The notes under the pieces: model-generated
The model's input: only the letters and a program-made list of their open reading frames with translations
Databases searched by the model: none
What the model was told of the DNA's origin: nothing
In this document: positions 8,433 through 18,373 of the stretch, one piece after another
Layout: each line of letters starts with the position of its first letter
Position numbering within the stretch: position 1 is the stretch's first letter
Program-made: the position numbers and the translations under genes
From: an uncultured Tenacibaculum sp.
GTDB lineage: Bacteria > Bacteroidota > Bacteroidia > Flavobacteriales > Flavobacteriaceae
NCBI RefSeq assembly: GCF_947499065.1
Contig: NZ_CANMMT010000001.1
Location: forward strand, 248,001-312,000
Length of the DNA: 64,000 bases
Direction: 5' to 3'

Positions 8433-10859
8433 TTAATTTCTAAAATTAGACCTCATCCATGCCACAATCATTCGCAATTCTCCCCAAGTATACTCGTCTT
8501 CTACAATCTCTTTTACTTTAGATAAATTATCTAAACCTGTAGCATTGATAATTCTTTTAGCCTTTTCAAGCTTTTTATCACTGAATAATTCTGTTATTTC
8601 AATATCACCTTGAGTAACAAAATGTGATAAATGTCCTTCAATAGTGCCTATAACCAAACCACGTTTTGCTGCAATTTCTTCTGTATTCAAACCTTCCTTA
8701 TACAAATCGAATGTAATATCTTTTGTATTACGCTTGTCTTTCTCTATTTCTACAATTTCAATTTGTGATTTTAGATTATTGGCTTTTGCATAATCATTAA
8801 TAATTTCTAATATTTCATCACCATATTTATTAACTCTAATTTTACCCATTCCATTTACTTTTATAAGTTGAGATTTATCCATTGGTAACAATTCGCATAG
8901 TTCAAACAATGTTTTTTGGGTAAAAACTTGAAATGGTGGAATATCTTCTGAATTAGAGACACTAGTTCTAAATAACTGCAACTCTTCAAATAATTTTTGA
9001 TGTGCTGTTGAAGTTACAACAGTTCTCTTTTTCTTCTTTTTCTCTGGTTTATCAAGAATAGCTTTTGCTCTTACTTTTAAAAACTCTTCTGCTGAAAACT
9101 CAGATGATAATGAGTTAAATAATATTTTTTTTATTCTTAGAAAATCTTCAAAAGCTGATACTTGTTTTTCTATATCTTTTTCTACTGCAGAATTATCTGT
9201 GCTGTATGAAAAAGTTTCAAATACATCTATAATCTTTTCTGTAGTTTCTTTTTTAAAATATGCTAGGGCTTTAATATATCTCTCTTGAATAAGATTATCA
9301 TTTATCTCATCTTCTTTGAGAGCTAAATTTTCTAATTGTATTTTAAATGAATTTGCAACTTTAAGTAATGGAACAATTCCTTCATCTTTTATCTTTTTCA
9401 AGGGCTCTATGACATTTCCTTGCAAAGAGGTTTGATTATTATAATATATATCTATTAAACGTGCTACAGGCTGTAAAAACTCATGATAACTAAATAGGTC
9501 ATTGATTAAATTTATTTGAAACTTCTTTTTCGATTTTTCTAAATCGTCATTAGTAGGTACATTTTCTTCTACTTGCTTATTGAAACTTTTTACTGAATTA
9601 TCATTGATGATACTTGAGGATTTAATAGGTGTTTTTAGTACAATTCCTTCAAGAGTTTTACATCTACTTAACGCTACATATGTTTGCCCGTGTGCAAATG
9701 ATGATTCAGCATCAATAATAGCTTTATCAAAAGTTAATCCTTGACTTTTATGTATGGTTATTGCCCATGCTAATCTTAGAGGGATTTGCGTATAAGAACC
9801 TTCCAACTTCTCTGAAATTTCTTTACTTTTCGAATCCAGACTATAAGATATATTTTCCCAAGTTTCAACTGTTGTTTCAATAATATCATTTTCAGAACAC
9901 TTAACAGTAACTGTATCTTCTTCCAACAAAATAACTGTTCCTATTTTTCCATTATAATATCTTTTTTCTGGTGAACTATCATTTTTGATAAACATTACCT
10001 GTGCTCCAACTTTTAAAGATAAATGCTCATCATTAGGGTAGTTTTTCTCATTGAAATCTTTATAAACTTCCGCCTTATATGTTGTTGCTTTTGTTGTAAT
10101 TTTATCTAATTCCTCTTGGTTTATCGTATCTGCTTTTTTGTTATGTGTTGTTAGCGTTATATAACCATCTTCTTTTTGAGGTTCAAATTCTGGTTCGTAT
10201 TGATTATTTAACAATTTTGCTGACTCTTCTGATAGTGTATTGGTACGTACCTCATTTAAAAGCTTGATAAAATCTTCATCTTGTTGTCGGTAAATATGTT
10301 TTAACTCAACACTAATAGCATTGGCTTCTTGAAAAGCTATACTACTAAAAAAATAAGCTGTTTTATAATAAGAACTTAAAATAGACCAGTCATTGGGTCT
10401 AATTACAGGGGAAAGTTGTTGCAAATCTCCAATCATTAATACTTGTGCTCCTCCAAATACTTTATTTCTGTTTTTATAACGACGTAAAACTTCATCAATA
10501 CCGTCCAAAACATCAGCCCTTACCATACTAATTTCATCAATAATGACAAGGTCTAACGATTTAATTATATCAATTTTGATTTTACTAAATTTTCGTTGTA
10601 TTCTATCTGTATATGGGCTTTGAGATTTAGGAATAATAGGTCCAAAAGGCAATTGAAAAAACGAATGAATTGTAACTCCTTTAGCATTAATAGCAGCAAC
10701 ACCAGTTGGAGCCACCACCACCATTCTTTTTAAACTTTCATTTTTTATTTTACGTAAAAAAGTTGTTTTTCCTGTCCCAGCTTTACCAGTTAAAAATAAA
10801 TTCCTATCAGTTTTTTCTATAAAATTGAAAGCTAATTCTAACTCCTTATTCTCTATCAT
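8433..10859 (-). CDS. PIF1/RecD-like helicase with HRDC and C-terminal HTH domains
   Basis: This 808-residue superfamily 1 DNA helicase is probably involved in replication or repair. Walker A GKAGTGKT is at residues 25-32 and Walker B DEIS at 108-111. The motif LAWAITIHKSQGLTF and the block GQTYVALSRCKTLEG complete a PIF1/RecD-type motor within about 420 residues. The middle (430-610) is less conserved and helical. An HRDC domain follows at about 635-710 (motif LIKVNGMGKIRVNKYG), then a helix-turn-helix segment with GLNTEEIAAKRGLVIGTIEGHL, of the type found at the end of RecQ-like helicases. This fusion is widespread in Bacteroidota. The start ATG is supported by the immediate family N-terminus. 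Confidence 0.87.
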   Translation of the reverse strand: MIENKELELAFNFIEKTDRNLFLTGKAGTGKTTFLRKIKNESLKRMVVVAPTGVAAINAKGVTIHSFFQLPFGPIIPKSQSPYTDRIQRKFSKIKIDIIKSLDLVIIDEISMVRADVLDGIDEVLRRYKNRNKVFGGAQVLMIGDLQQLSPVIRPNDWSILSSYYKTAYFFSSIAFQEANAISVELKHIYRQQDEDFIKLLNEVRTNTLSEESAKLLNNQYEPEFEPQKEDGYITLTTHNKKADTINQEELDKITTKATTYKAEVYKDFNEKNYPNDEHLSLKVGAQVMFIKNDSSPEKRYYNGKIGTVILLEEDTVTVKCSENDIIETTVETWENISYSLDSKSKEISEKLEGSYTQIPLRLAWAITIHKSQGLTFDKAIIDAESSFAHGQTYVALSRCKTLEGIVLKTPIKSSSIINDNSVKSFNKQVEENVPTNDDLEKSKKKFQINLINDLFSYHEFLQPVARLIDIYYNNQTSLQGNVIEPLKKIKDEGIVPLLKVANSFKIQLENLALKEDEINDNLIQERYIKALAYFKKETTEKIIDVFETFSYSTDNSAVEKDIEKQVSAFEDFLRIKKILFNSLSSEFSAEEFLKVRAKAILDKPEKKKKKRTVVTSTAHQKLFEELQLFRTSVSNSEDIPPFQVFTQKTLFELCELLPMDKSQLIKVNGMGKIRVNKYGDEILEIINDYAKANNLKSQIEIVEIEKDKRNTKDITFDLYKEGLNTEEIAAKRGLVIGTIEGHLSHFVTQGDIEITELFSDKKLEKAKRIINATGLDNLSKVKEIVEDEYTWGELRMIVAWMRSNFRN

Positions 10860-10962
10860 ACAGCTTTTAAATAGTATTTTTTATAAGTATAAACTTAGTT
10901 CATTTTATTAGATTTTTTAATCTAATTTAAAATATTTTGTAATGTATTAAAAAAAAGTGCGT

Positions 10963-10970
10963 CAAAAGTA
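10963..10970 (-). promoter_or_regulatory. Possible -7 element upstream of the helicase gene
   Basis: The minus strand reads TACTTTTG, fitting TAnnTTTG, about 104 bp before the helicase start. The leader would be long and no -33 TTG is visible, so support is weak. Confidence 0.25.
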
Positions 10971-11003
10971 ATCAAATGTCTCACACTATTTAAAATTAAA
11001 AAA

Positions 11004-11714
11004 ATGCGAAAAACTATTATCCTTTTCTGTCTATTATTCGTTAGTATTCAGTCGCAATCACAAACAGATGTATTTAATGCCCTTCTTAAAACTTATGTTA
11101 ATTCACAAGGAGATGTAGATTATAAAGGGCTTAGAAAAAACCGTGCATTATTAGATCTTTATTTGAAGCATTTGAAAAAAACTGTACCTGGAAAAAATTG
11201 GTCGACAGCAAAAGCAAAAGCTTTTTGGATTAACGCTTATAATGCCTATACTATTAAATTAATTTTGGATAGTTATCCATTAAAAAAGATTACTGACATT
11301 AAAAGAAAAGGTAGAAACGCTTGGAAAATACCTTTTGCTGTAATTGGTAACAAAACCTATTCTCTTGATTATATTGAGCATAAAATATTACGTAGATGGC
11401 ATGATGATCCAAGAATACACGTTGCTATAAATGCTGCTTCTAAATCTGGACCTAGATTTGCGAACTATGCTTTTACAGCTAAAAATATTGAATCAAAATT
11501 GGAAGAATTAATGAAAGGCTTTATTAATGATCCTACTAAAAATAAAATTACTATAAATAAAGTTGAAGTTTCAAAAATGTTTGAATGGTATCAAGAAGAC
11601 TTCACTATAAAACATTCCTTAGTTGATTATATAAATAAGTACTCTGATATTCAGGTTAATGATAATGCAGAAGTTGTTTATTTAGATTATGATTGGAACT
11701 TAAACGGAAAATAA
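11004..11714 (+). CDS. Exported DUF547 domain protein
   Basis: This 236-residue protein has a signal peptide (residues 1-20, ending SQSQ) and a DUF547 domain at about 55-190. The family block AKAFWINAYNAYTIKLILD is intact, as is the DPRIHVAIN region. The motif normally written CAS-x-SCP in this family reads AASKSGP at residues 144-150, so both conserved cysteines are absent. DUF547 has no firmly established biochemical role; it resembles a cysteine-protease or glutaredoxin-associated fold. It lies alone on the plus strand between minus-strand genes and is followed by a terminator. Export to the periplasm is inferred from the signal peptide. Confidence 0.85.
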   Translation: MRKTIILFCLLFVSIQSQSQTDVFNALLKTYVNSQGDVDYKGLRKNRALLDLYLKHLKKTVPGKNWSTAKAKAFWINAYNAYTIKLILDSYPLKKITDIKRKGRNAWKIPFAVIGNKTYSLDYIEHKILRRWHDDPRIHVAINAASKSGPRFANYAFTAKNIESKLEELMKGFINDPTKNKITINKVEVSKMFEWYQEDFTIKHSLVDYINKYSDIQVNDNAEVVYLDYDWNLNGK

Positions 11715-11741
11715 CATATCCCCTCCCTTAAATTATCACTC

Positions 11742-11775
11742 AAACGGAAAAGCATTATTGTTTTTCCGTTTTTTT
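11742..11775. terminator. Bidirectional terminator between the DUF547 and acetyltransferase genes
   Basis: A 10-bp stem (AAACGGAAAA / TTTTCCGTTT) with a roughly 10-nt loop lies between convergent genes, with A-rich and T-rich flanks that suit termination in either direction. Confidence 0.8.
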
Positions 11776-11788
11776 ATACATTATTCTT

Positions 11789-12271
11789 TTATGATATTTT
11801 TCTAACAAATTTCGCTGGGTTACCAACCCATAATTCTCCTTTTGGAATATCTTTAGTTACCACACTTCCAGCCCCAATCATTGCTTTTTCTCCTATTGTA
11901 ACCCCTCCTAAAACTGTTGCATTTGCTCCAATAGACGCTCCTTTTTTTATTAAAACCGATTGATATTCGGAATAATACACCTTAGACCTAGGATATTTAT
12001 CGTTTGTAAATGTAACATTCGGACCTATAAAAACATCATCTTCTACTCTCATCCTATTCCATAAATAAACTCCCGACTTCACAGTAACATTGTTTCCTAT
12101 AACTACATCATTTTCTATAAAATTATGACTGCAAATATTACAATTAGCACCTATTACTGCTCCTTTTAAAATTACACTAAACTGCCAGATTCTTGTTTTA
12201 ATACCAATGTCTGTACAAGCTACGTCTGCTAATGGATGAATAAACACTTCTTCTTTCTCAAATTCTTTCAT
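11789..12271 (-). CDS. Left-handed beta-helix acyl/acetyltransferase
   Basis: This 160-residue hexapeptide-repeat protein is built almost entirely of [LIV]-G-x4 turns, such as [23 protein letters not shown] and [32 protein letters not shown]. It ends in the family-typical [11 protein letters not shown]. It resembles the sugar N-acetyltransferases of the WbpD/FdtC type, which acetylate an amino group on a nucleotide sugar for surface polysaccharide. The catalytic His candidate is in CSHNF. Such genes usually sit in polysaccharide clusters; here no sugar-nucleotide gene is adjacent, so the substrate is open. Confidence 0.85.
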   Translation of the reverse strand: MKEFEKEEVFIHPLADVACTDIGIKTRIWQFSVILKGAVIGANCNICSHNFIENDVVIGNNVTVKSGVYLWNRMRVEDDVFIGPNVTFTNDKYPRSKVYYSEYQSVLIKKGASIGANATVLGGVTIGEKAMIGAGSVVTKDIPKGELWVGNPAKFVRKIS

Positions 12272-12320
12272 ATCATATATATTTAATGATACTAACTAAT
12301 TTACAAGGAATTAGAATAAA

Positions 12321-12358
12321 AATCAAAAAAACCTATACATGTGTATAGGTTTTGATTT
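12321..12358 (-). terminator. Terminator of the SnoaL lipoprotein gene
   Basis: An inverted repeat ACCTATACA / TGTATAGGT with a 2-base centre extends outward through AATCAAAA / TTTTGATT. On the minus strand it ends in a T-run, 20 bp after the stop at 12379. Confidence 0.8.
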
Positions 12359-12378
12359 ATTACAATGAATATGAAAAG

Positions 12379-13257
12379 CTAAAACTTACCATTTTTATGT
12401 GCCATTTCTGACGGTATTTCTTGAATTACATCCCAATGTTCTACAATCTTATCATCCTTCAATCTAAATAAATCGTAAAATGCTTGAGATTTACCATTCC
12501 ATTCACCCTCACTCATTGTTAGTATAAAATTTCCTTCTCCTAATACTTTGTGCAGCTTTTGGTATTTGAACATGTTATTCTGTGATGTCAAATACTCTAT
12601 TGCTTCATTTAATCCAGCTAAACCATCTTTCACCATTGGGTTATGCTGTAAATATTCTTCACTACTTACATAGTCAGTTATTTTTTGGGGAGCTTTACCA
12701 AACAAAACATCATTTACAAAATTGGTTACTATCTCTTTATTCGCTTCAGTTTTGTCTATATCTTTTATTGCTGTTTCTCCATCTACTTGAGATCGTCCAC
12801 TTGCCGTATTATCTACTTTAACAGTAATATTATCCCAATGTTCTGCAACCTTACCATTTTCCATTCTCCAAACATCAAACGCAACTACTTCCTTTCCTCC
12901 AAATGGTTCTGCATTATGATATGAGTTATGGAACACTATAAAATCGCCGTCTTGTAAAATTCTATGAGTTGTATAAGTTGTTTTTCCTTCTTTTAATACC
13001 GGTAAAAAACCTAACACAGGTTCAATTCCTGTTGGTACATGAGGATTATGTTGTATATAATTTTCTGTAAAATATTTTTTGACTCCATCAACACTATAAT
13101 CTTTGAAAAAAGCTTCTTGTGCTTTCTGTGCAATCCCTTTTAAATTCTCCATTTTTGTTTCTTTTTTAGTTATCGGTTTTGTTGTTATCTTTTTACGAGG
13201 TGTATCACAGCTTACTAGAACTATTGCACTTAGTAATACTGTACATATTTGTTTCAT
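12379..13257 (-). CDS. Lipoprotein with two SnoaL/NTF2-like domains
   Basis: This 292-residue protein starts with a lipoprotein signal (lipobox VLVSC, Cys17), then carries two SnoaL-like alpha+beta barrel domains in tandem, at about 38-150 and 168-285. Both repeats show the same landmarks: a YIQHNPHVPTG or YLQHNPMVKDG strand, and a VFDVWRMENGKVAEHWD or FYDLFRLKDDKIVEHWD strand. The fold hosts ketosteroid-isomerase-like enzymes as well as non-catalytic binding proteins, so the activity is unknown. The AraC regulator gene lies 99 bp upstream on the same strand, and the promoter region between them holds repeats, which suggests that regulator controls this gene. Confidence 0.82.
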   Translation of the reverse strand: MKQICTVLLSAIVLVSCDTPRKKITTKPITKKETKMENLKGIAQKAQEAFFKDYSVDGVKKYFTENYIQHNPHVPTGIEPVLGFLPVLKEGKTTYTTHRILQDGDFIVFHNSYHNAEPFGGKEVVAFDVWRMENGKVAEHWDNITVKVDNTASGRSQVDGETAIKDIDKTEANKEIVTNFVNDVLFGKAPQKITDYVSSEEYLQHNPMVKDGLAGLNEAIEYLTSQNNMFKYQKLHKVLGEGNFILTMSEGEWNGKSQAFYDLFRLKDDKIVEHWDVIQEIPSEMAHKNGKF

Positions 13258-13271
13258 CCTTTTTAAATTTT

Positions 13272-13323
13272 AAATGATAGGACAAAACTAATTTGAAATG
13301 ATAGTTTGGTATAGGTTAACCTA
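13272..13323 (-). promoter_or_regulatory. Promoter and candidate operators of the SnoaL lipoprotein gene
   Basis: The minus strand reads TAGTTTTG (13290-13283), a -7 match, 26 bp before the start. A 9-bp direct repeat AAATGATAG occurs at 13272-13280 and 13296-13304, flanking that box, and a 12-bp perfect palindrome TAGGTTAACCTA lies at 13312-13323 near the -33 position. Direct repeats about two helical turns apart would suit an AraC-type protein; the link to the adjacent regulator is inference. Confidence 0.4.
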
Positions 13324-13356
13324 GAGAATAAAAGGGTTAATATCGAACCTAAATAA

Positions 13357-14235
13357 TTACAAGTTATTACTTTTAAACACATTAGGGGTTAATCCCGTAT
13401 GTTTCTTGAAGTATTTTACAAAATTAGTGGATTCTTCAAACCCCATTTGATAGGCTAATTCTGTACTTTTAATAGTTGAGTTTACTAAGTTTCTCTTAGC
13501 TTCTAAGATTATAAAATCATCAATATACTCTTTTGCTGTTTTAGAAATAATCTCTTTACAAACTACATTCAAATGTTTGTAGGTTATATTCAGTTTTTCA
13601 GCATAGTATACTGCATTTCTACTAAGTGTAAAATCCCTTTTTAGTATTGTTTGAAAAGATAAAAAGAGGGTTAACTTATCAGATTCTTTAATATAATTTG
13701 TATGATTTCTTTTTACTTCTTCTACTTTTGAAAAAATAATATTGAATAGAGAATTTATGATATGTTTTCTATTAAATACTTCTGAAGTTTTATAAAACTC
13801 ATTAAAAAGTAACTCAATGTATTTTGGAATATTTGAACTTTCTGGAATTTGGATTTGAGAAGAAAAAAGTTGTGGAGTTAATAATCTAATTGCTGTATCT
13901 TGAGGAATATTACTTAACTGATTTTTAAAATATTCTTCTGTAAAAAGAATTAAAAACCCTTTTACATTTCCTTTAAATTTAAAAGCATTTACTTGTCCTT
14001 TTGACACATATATTATTGAGTTTTTTCGTACTTCATGCCAAACAAAATCTACCAAATGTTCTGTATCTGCCTCTGTATAAAATGCCAACTGATAAAACTC
14101 AAGTTGGTGAGGTTTTTCAGGTAAATGATCTAAGCTATTTTTTTGTTTTTCTATACTTTCTAATGTTATTATCTCTACCCCCTCTATTTCTGGCGACTTT
14201 GACTGAAACGATAAATTTGGTAGTTCTTTAATCAT
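13357..14235 (-). CDS. AraC-family transcription regulator
   Basis: This soluble 292-residue regulator has an N-terminal cupin-like sensing region (about 30-130, with IIYVSKGQVNAFKFKGNVKGFLILF) and a C-terminal AraC DNA-binding domain (about 190-290). The latter carries ELAYQMGFEESTNFVKYFKKHTGLTPNVFK, the second helix-turn-helix and the family tail. It has no membrane segments, unlike the AraC protein further left. It lies just upstream of the SnoaL lipoprotein gene on the same strand. The ligand is unknown. Confidence 0.87.
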   Translation of the reverse strand: MIKELPNLSFQSKSPEIEGVEIITLESIEKQKNSLDHLPEKPHQLEFYQLAFYTEADTEHLVDFVWHEVRKNSIIYVSKGQVNAFKFKGNVKGFLILFTEEYFKNQLSNIPQDTAIRLLTPQLFSSQIQIPESSNIPKYIELLFNEFYKTSEVFNRKHIINSLFNIIFSKVEEVKRNHTNYIKESDKLTLFLSFQTILKRDFTLSRNAVYYAEKLNITYKHLNVVCKEIISKTAKEYIDDFIILEAKRNLVNSTIKSTELAYQMGFEESTNFVKYFKKHTGLTPNVFKSNNL

Positions 14236-14286
14236 TTTTATATATAGAAATAAATATGATGATAAAGGTAATTAATCTCTTAAAAA

Positions 14287-14316
14287 CAAAAAATCCCGCA
14301 AAAGCGGGATTTTTAT
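14287..14316 (-). terminator. Terminator of the sucAB operon
   Basis: An 11-bp stem (AAAAATCCCGC / GCGGGATTTTT) with an AAAA loop sits 20 bp after the sucB stop on the minus strand, with a T-run on that strand. Confidence 0.9.
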
Positions 14317-14333
14317 ATAATTGACTAAGAAAA

Positions 14334-15545
14334 TTACATTTCTAATGCTTTCTTAGGGTTGTTATCCATTAATAACTCTACTGGGTTTTCTAATGCTTCT
14401 TTAACAGCTACTAAGAAACCTACAGACTCACGACCATCAATAATTCTGTGATCATAAGATAAAGCAACATACATAATTGGTTGAATTACAACTTCACCGT
14501 TAACTGCCATTGGACGATTAACAATATTATGCATTCCTAAAATTCCACTTTGTGGAGGATTGATAATTGGTGTAGATAACATAGAACCGAATACACCACC
14601 ATTGGTAATTGTAAAAGTTCCTCCTGTCATTTCATCAACAGTAATTTGACCATCACGAGCACGTAAAGCTAAACGCTTAACTTCGCTTTCTACTCCTCTA
14701 AATGATAAGTTCTCTGCATTTCTAATTACTGGTACCATTAACCCTTTAGGCCCAGAAACAGCAATTGAGATATCTTGAAAATCGTGTTTTATTTGTTCTT
14801 TTCCATCAATCATTGAATTAACATCTGGGTACATTTTCAATGCTCTTACAACTGCTAAAGTAAAGAAAGACATAAATCCTAATCCTACTCCGTGTTTCGC
14901 TTTAAAATCTTCTTTGTACTCCTTACGTAAATCGAAAATTGGTTGCATGTTAACTTCGTTGAACGTAGTTAACATTGCTGTTTCATTTTTTACAGCTACT
15001 AAACGCTCTGCTACTTTTCTTCGTAACATAGACATTTTCTTACGCTCTGTACCTCTAGAACCATTTACTGGTTGAGTTCCCATAGAAGGAACAGCTTTTA
15101 CTGCATCTTCTTTAGTTATACGACCATCTTTACCAGTTCCTTTAATAGACGAAGCATCCATTCCTTTTTCTGCCAAAACTTTCTTAGCTGCTGGAGATGC
15201 TGCTCCTGTTGCATAAGTTTCTTTAGCTGGTTCTGCTTTTGGAGCTTCTTTTTTCTCCTCAGCTTTCGGAGCTTCTTTCTTCTCAACTCCTCCTTCTGGT
15301 TTAGCAGCACTCATATCAATATGACATACTACAGCCCCAACCTCAACAGCATCACCTTCTTCAGCTTTTAAAGTAATAATTCCACTCTCTTCAGCTGGTA
15401 ACTCTAACGTTGCTTTGTCAGAATCAACTTCAGCAATAGGTTGATCTTTTTCTACATAATCTCCATCTTCAACTAACCAAGTTGCGATTTCTACTTCTGT
15501 AATTGATTCCCCCGGAGAAGGAACTTTCATTTCTAAAACACTCAT
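14334..15545 (-). CDS. sucB: 2-oxoglutarate dehydrogenase E2, dihydrolipoyllysine succinyltransferase
   Basis: SucB is the E2 core of the 2-oxoglutarate dehydrogenase complex. It transfers the succinyl group from lipoyl-lysine to CoA in the TCA cycle. The 403 residues contain one lipoyl domain (1-76, lipoylated Lys44 in [10 protein letters not shown]), a long Ala/Lys/Glu/Pro linker, an E1/E3-binding domain (about 115-150, [15 protein letters not shown]) and the catalytic acyltransferase domain (about 170-403) with the [11 protein letters not shown] motif. A single lipoyl domain is normal for SucB. The gene lies 34 bp after sucA on the same strand, so the two form an operon. Confidence 0.97.
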   Translation of the reverse strand: MSVLEMKVPSPGESITEVEIATWLVEDGDYVEKDQPIAEVDSDKATLELPAEESGIITLKAEEGDAVEVGAVVCHIDMSAAKPEGGVEKKEAPKAEEKKEAPKAEPAKETYATGAASPAAKKVLAEKGMDASSIKGTGKDGRITKEDAVKAVPSMGTQPVNGSRGTERKKMSMLRRKVAERLVAVKNETAMLTTFNEVNMQPIFDLRKEYKEDFKAKHGVGLGFMSFFTLAVVRALKMYPDVNSMIDGKEQIKHDFQDISIAVSGPKGLMVPVIRNAENLSFRGVESEVKRLALRARDGQITVDEMTGGTFTITNGGVFGSMLSTPIINPPQSGILGMHNIVNRPMAVNGEVVIQPIMYVALSYDHRIIDGRESVGFLVAVKEALENPVELLMDNNPKKALEM

Positions 15546-15579
15546 GTTTTTTATTTTTATTCTGAAATACTTTCTTTAT

Positions 15580-18306
15580 TTAATCAAAAACTTTATCCAA
15601 TACTCTATTGTGGCGACGAGTATAACGTGCACTTGAACCTGCAGCTGGTGCCGAATGATAATCTCTCGAAGCACACTCTAATTTAGCTAATTCAAAACGC
15701 TCTAACATATAACCCCAAGACCCCATATTTTTTGGTTCCTCTTGTGCCCAAACATAACGCTCTACATTTGGATATCTATCCATTATTTCCTTTATCTTAT
15801 CATTATGTAATGGAAATAGTTGCTCTATTCTAATTAATGCTACATCCTCTCTTCCTAACTCTTCTCGTTTCTCTAGCATATCATAGTAGAACTTCCCTGT
15901 ACAGAATACCATTTTTTTCACTTTAGCAGTATCAACTGTATCATCAATTACCTCTTGGAAAGTTCCATTTGCTAAATCTTCTATAGGGTTCACTGCTTTT
16001 GGCAAACGTAATAAACTCTTAGGTGTAAAAACTACTAAAGGCTTTCTGAAATCACGTTTCATCTGACGACGTAATATGTGATACATATTTGCTGGCGTAG
16101 AACAATTCGCTACAGTCCAGTTATCTATTGCCGACGATTGTAAGAAACGCTCAATTCTTGCCGATGAGTGCTCTGGTCCTTGACCTTCGTACCCATGAGG
16201 CAATAGCATTACTAATCCGTTTTGTAATTTCCATTTATCTTCTGCTGAAGAAATATATTGATCAAATACAATTTGAGCTCCATTGGCAAAATCACCAAAC
16301 TGAGCCTCCCAAATAGTTAACGTATTTGGAGCTGCCATGGCATAACCATAATCAAAACCTAATACACCGTATTCTGATAAATGAGAGTTGAATATGGTCA
16401 TCTCTCCTTTATTTTTCGGATTTGTATTTAATAAGTTAACACGCTCTAGTGTTTCTTCATCACGCATAATTGCATGACGATGTGAAAACGTTCCTCTTTC
16501 TACATCTTCTCCTGAAATACGAATATTATAACCTTCTTCTAATAAAGTTCCATAAGCTAAGTTCTCAGCAGTTCCCCAATCCAATTCATTATCAATAAAA
16601 ACGGCTTTATCACGACCTTTTAAAATACGCTCTGCCTTTCTTACAAACTTATGCCCTTCTGGAGTTGTTGATATTACTCTTGCAATATCTTTTAATGCTT
16701 CAACCGAATAAGTAGTATCTACTGGTTGTAACATATCTTGTAATTGCTTACGAACAAATCCATCCCATACTTCTGGCATGAATTCCTGAATCTTAGAAGT
16801 TGTTTTCTTTTTAGATTCTGTAAATTCCGCTTCTAAATGTGCTTTAAATTCGCTAGTAATTTCCTTTACATAATCAGTTGAAATACTACCTTCTTCAACT
16901 AATTTTGCAGCATATATTTCTTTAGCATTTTTATGCTTAGAAATTGCTTTATATAATTTTGGCTGAGTAAAACGAGGTTCATCACCTTCGTTATGTCCAT
17001 ATTTACGATAACCTAAAAGATCTATGTAAATATCTTTTTTGAACTTAGTTCTATATTCTACAGCCATTTCCATTGCATGACAAACCGCTTCTGCATCATC
17101 TGCATTTACATGTAATACTGGCGATAATGTTACTTTAGCCACATCTGTACAATAGGTACTAGAACGCGCATCTAAATAGTTGGTTGTAAAACCTACTTGG
17201 TTATTCACTACCACATGAATAGTACCTCCAGTTTTATAACCATTTAAAGTCATCATTTGCCCTACTTCATAAACAATTCCTTGTCCAGCAATAGCAGCAT
17301 CTCCATGAACTAAGATTGGTAAAATCTTACCATTATCTCCTTTATAATCTAAATCTATTTTAGCACGAACAATTCCTTCTGCTACAGCATCAACTGTTTC
17401 TAGGTGAGATGGATTTGGAACCAAATTCATCTTCATTGTTTGTCCGCCTTTGTATTCTTTACTTAAAGTTAAACCTAAATGGTATTTTACATCTCCATCT
17501 ATGTCTTGATCTTCAAAATCTTTCCCTTCAAACTCGCTAAATAAATCACGAACTGGTTTCTTAAAAATATTTACCAGTGTATTTAAACGACCACGGTGTG
17601 CCATACCTAACACACATTCTTCTACTCCATATTTCTCGGCAGCATCACGAAGTGCAACACTTATACCTGGAATTAATGTTTCTCCTCCTTCTACAGAAAA
17701 ACGCTTTTGACCTACATATTTTGTTTGTAAAAAACTCTCAAAAGTAGAAGCTTGATTAAGTTTAGTAAGTATGTATTTTTTTGCCTCTAAATCGTAACTA
17801 GGATGATTATCATTTTTATTTAAACGATTTTGCCACCATTTTAACTCCTCGGGATTTCTTAGATACATATATTCCACTCCAATACTATCGCAATAAATTG
17901 CTTTTAGGTGTGAAATGATTTCTGATAAAGAGCTTGGCCCCATACCTAAAATTTCTCCTGCATTAAAAACTGTATTTAAATCAGCTTTTGTCAGTCCAAA
18001 ATTTTCAATATCTAAAGTAGGTGTATATTTTCTTCTATCACGAACTGGATTTGTTTTTGTAAACAAATGTCCACGAGTACGATAACCATTAATTAAATCG
18101 ATTACCAAAAATTCTTTGCGTACTTCTTCAGGAACTTCGATTGCAACCTCATCATCCGTTAACGAATAATTTTCGTTTGCTAAATCATATCCTTGAAAAA
18201 AACTTCTCCAACTTGGTTCTACCGCATCAGGATTTTTCTGATATTGTTCGTACAAATCACCTATAAAACCTGAATGTGCTGCGTTTAAGAACGAAAACTT
18301 GTCCAT
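15580..18306 (-). CDS. sucA: 2-oxoglutarate dehydrogenase E1 component
   Basis: SucA is the thiamine-diphosphate-dependent E1 subunit that decarboxylates 2-oxoglutarate and loads succinyl onto E2. The 908-residue length fits the family. Seen in order are the short N-terminal peptide for complex binding (SFLNAAHSGFIGDLYEQYQ), GMAHRGRLNTLVNI, HGDAAIAGQGIVYEV, the ThDP pyrophosphate region with VVNNQVGFTT, GYRKYGHNEGDEP, and the C-terminal transketolase-like part with HGYEGQGPEHSSARIERFL. It is the first gene of the sucAB operon. The E3 subunit is not in the window. Confidence 0.98.
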   Translation of the reverse strand: MDKFSFLNAAHSGFIGDLYEQYQKNPDAVEPSWRSFFQGYDLANENYSLTDDEVAIEVPEEVRKEFLVIDLINGYRTRGHLFTKTNPVRDRRKYTPTLDIENFGLTKADLNTVFNAGEILGMGPSSLSEIISHLKAIYCDSIGVEYMYLRNPEELKWWQNRLNKNDNHPSYDLEAKKYILTKLNQASTFESFLQTKYVGQKRFSVEGGETLIPGISVALRDAAEKYGVEECVLGMAHRGRLNTLVNIFKKPVRDLFSEFEGKDFEDQDIDGDVKYHLGLTLSKEYKGGQTMKMNLVPNPSHLETVDAVAEGIVRAKIDLDYKGDNGKILPILVHGDAAIAGQGIVYEVGQMMTLNGYKTGGTIHVVVNNQVGFTTNYLDARSSTYCTDVAKVTLSPVLHVNADDAEAVCHAMEMAVEYRTKFKKDIYIDLLGYRKYGHNEGDEPRFTQPKLYKAISKHKNAKEIYAAKLVEEGSISTDYVKEITSEFKAHLEAEFTESKKKTTSKIQEFMPEVWDGFVRKQLQDMLQPVDTTYSVEALKDIARVISTTPEGHKFVRKAERILKGRDKAVFIDNELDWGTAENLAYGTLLEEGYNIRISGEDVERGTFSHRHAIMRDEETLERVNLLNTNPKNKGEMTIFNSHLSEYGVLGFDYGYAMAAPNTLTIWEAQFGDFANGAQIVFDQYISSAEDKWKLQNGLVMLLPHGYEGQGPEHSSARIERFLQSSAIDNWTVANCSTPANMYHILRRQMKRDFRKPLVVFTPKSLLRLPKAVNPIEDLANGTFQEVIDDTVDTAKVKKMVFCTGKFYYDMLEKREELGREDVALIRIEQLFPLHNDKIKEIMDRYPNVERYVWAQEEPKNMGSWGYMLERFELAKLECASRDYHSAPAAGSSARYTRRHNRVLDKVFD

Positions 18307-18346
18307 ATATATTTTTATGCTTTTCTATCAATAAGAATAATGCTGA

Positions 18347-18373
18347 CAAAAATACAACTTTTAGTAAAAACAA
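18347..18373 (-). promoter_or_regulatory. Possible sucA promoter
   Basis: The minus strand reads TATTTTTG at 18354-18347, fitting the -7 consensus, about 40 bp before the sucA start. A TTG at 18373-18371 would be the -33 element with 16 bp between, slightly shorter than the usual 17-23. The 18307-18502 stretch otherwise holds no gene. Confidence 0.35.
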
